From Christensenella sp. UBA941 (lineage in GTDB: Bacteria > Bacillota > Clostridia > Christensenellales > UBA941): DNA of 5,573 bases. The stretch covers positions 4,023 through 9,595 of the forward strand of contig DBDD01000215.1 of the NCBI GenBank assembly GCA_002293365.1, read 5' to 3'. Position numbers and translations under genes: made by a program. This document shows positions 5,087-5,573 of this stretch, piece after piece (within the stretch, counting starts at the first letter, position 1; each line of letters starts with the position of its first letter). Below the pieces are notes generated by a model that had not been told where the DNA came from, made no database searches, and worked only from the letters and a program-made list of their open reading frames with translations.

Positions 5087-5573
5087 TCACTCCCGAGCCG
5101 AAACCGTCCACGCCGGCTGCGTTTCCGTCCCGGCGTTTTTTAGGGTAAAAACGGTCTCGTGCGATTGGCCGTTTACGAAACGCTGCGCCGTTATTTCGAG
5201 CGTATCGCCGCCGCCGTCGGGCGCGGACAGCACGATATAGACGCCGTTTTCGATTAAGCCGGCGTCGTTCATCACGCCCGATGCGAACAGCTCCAGATCG
5301 GAGCCGAATAAAAATTCATACCCCTTTTCGGCGCATAGCTCCTCCGCGCGCATTTGGAACGGCAGCGTATTCTCTATTGGCGTGCGCGAAGCGTCCACCG
5401 CAATCGTCTTTAAGCCCGCGTACAGCGCAGCGTCATTTTCCAGCACGCGCGCCAGCACGGCGTAGTACGGATCGGCCTGTGCGGGCGCGGGCGTAGGAGC
5501 TGGCGATGGCGATCCAGGCGATGGAGACAGTCCCGGCGATGGCGATCCAGGCGATGGATCGGTGCTCGAGGGC
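5087..5573 (-). CDS. Pro/Ser-rich linker plus C-terminal domain of unknown function; N-terminus beyond right edge
   Basis: The minus-strand frame is open from the window edge to a TGA at 5089-5087, giving 161 visible residues with no start in view. A GTG at 5458 could serve as a start, but the uninterrupted repeat-coding frame upstream shows the gene extends further. The first 31 visible residues are a linker of repeated SPSPG units ending in Ala/Pro. The following 130 residues (ADPYYAVLARVLENDAAL to the end) look like a compact alpha+beta domain with a last strand pair LEITAQRFVNGQ and AWTVSARE. Such layouts are common in Firmicute lipoproteins, where a linker of this kind follows the lipidated cysteine; here the lipobox would lie outside the window, so export is inference. 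It is convergent with the unknown gene, 21 bp apart. No function is assigned. Confidence 0.8.
   Translation of the reverse strand, partial: PSSTDPSPGSPSPGLSPSPGSPSPAPTPAPAQADPYYAVLARVLENDAALYAGLKTIAVDASRTPIENTLPFQMRAEELCAEKGYEFLFGSDLELFASGVMNDAGLIENGVYIVLSAPDGGGDTLEITAQRFVNGQSHETVFTLKNAGTETQPAWTVSARE
5502..5558 (-). repeat. 33-bp-period tandem repeat encoding the Pro/Ser linker
   Basis: The same 24 bases occur at 5502-5525 and 5535-5558, exactly identical and offset by 33 bp (11 codons), so the frame is kept. Within each unit GGCGAT recurs, giving the SPSPG pattern on the minus strand. It probably arose by slippage or unequal exchange and allows linker length to vary. Confidence 0.85.

Overview
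The window looks like chromosomal DNA from a moderately GC-rich Firmicute, probably a gut-type clostridial lineage such as Christensenellales or Oscillospirales. This is inferred from a G5 + M23 wall hydrolase with a Lys/Arg-rich N-terminus and a single membrane anchor, strong AGGAGG ribosome-binding sites, frequent TCG/GCG codons, and a TGTAGGG...CCCTACA palindromic intergenic repeat. The organism cannot be fixed from the sequence alone.

Left block (1-2424): a redox/carbohydrate-type locus. An aldo/keto reductase (1348 to 359, minus strand) is followed 65 bp downstream on the same strand by a zinc-dependent alcohol dehydrogenase that runs off the left edge. An AraC-family regulator (1588-2424, plus strand) is divergent from them. 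The simplest reading is that the regulator senses a small molecule through its N-terminal cupin-like domain and controls the reductase-dehydrogenase operon, and perhaps itself, from the shared 239-bp intergenic region. That region holds candidate overlapping promoters, a short inverted repeat, clustered CGATT motifs, and an 80-bp inverted-repeat element whose two hairpins differ by a compensatory base-pair change.

Middle block (2425-4043): a 227-bp intergenic stretch carries a plausible promoter and a GC-rich hairpin in the untranslated leader. It precedes a membrane-anchored, extracytoplasmic M23 peptidoglycan metallopeptidase with an upstream G5 domain, a serine-rich tether and a complete set of active-site residues.

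Right block (4043-5573): the M23 stop codon overlaps the start of a 340-residue hydrophilic, highly charged protein that I do not recognise. The TAATG junction suggests translational coupling, so it probably works with or alongside the hydrolase. It ends 21 bp from a convergent minus-strand gene that enters from the right edge. That gene encodes a Pro/Ser-rich repeat linker followed by a compact C-terminal domain of unknown function, most likely an exported protein or lipoprotein whose N-terminus lies outside the window.

No rRNA, convincing tRNA, CRISPR array, transposase or phage gene was seen. The most novel material is the coupled unknown gene and the covarying hairpin element. No clearly new defence or mobile system is evident.
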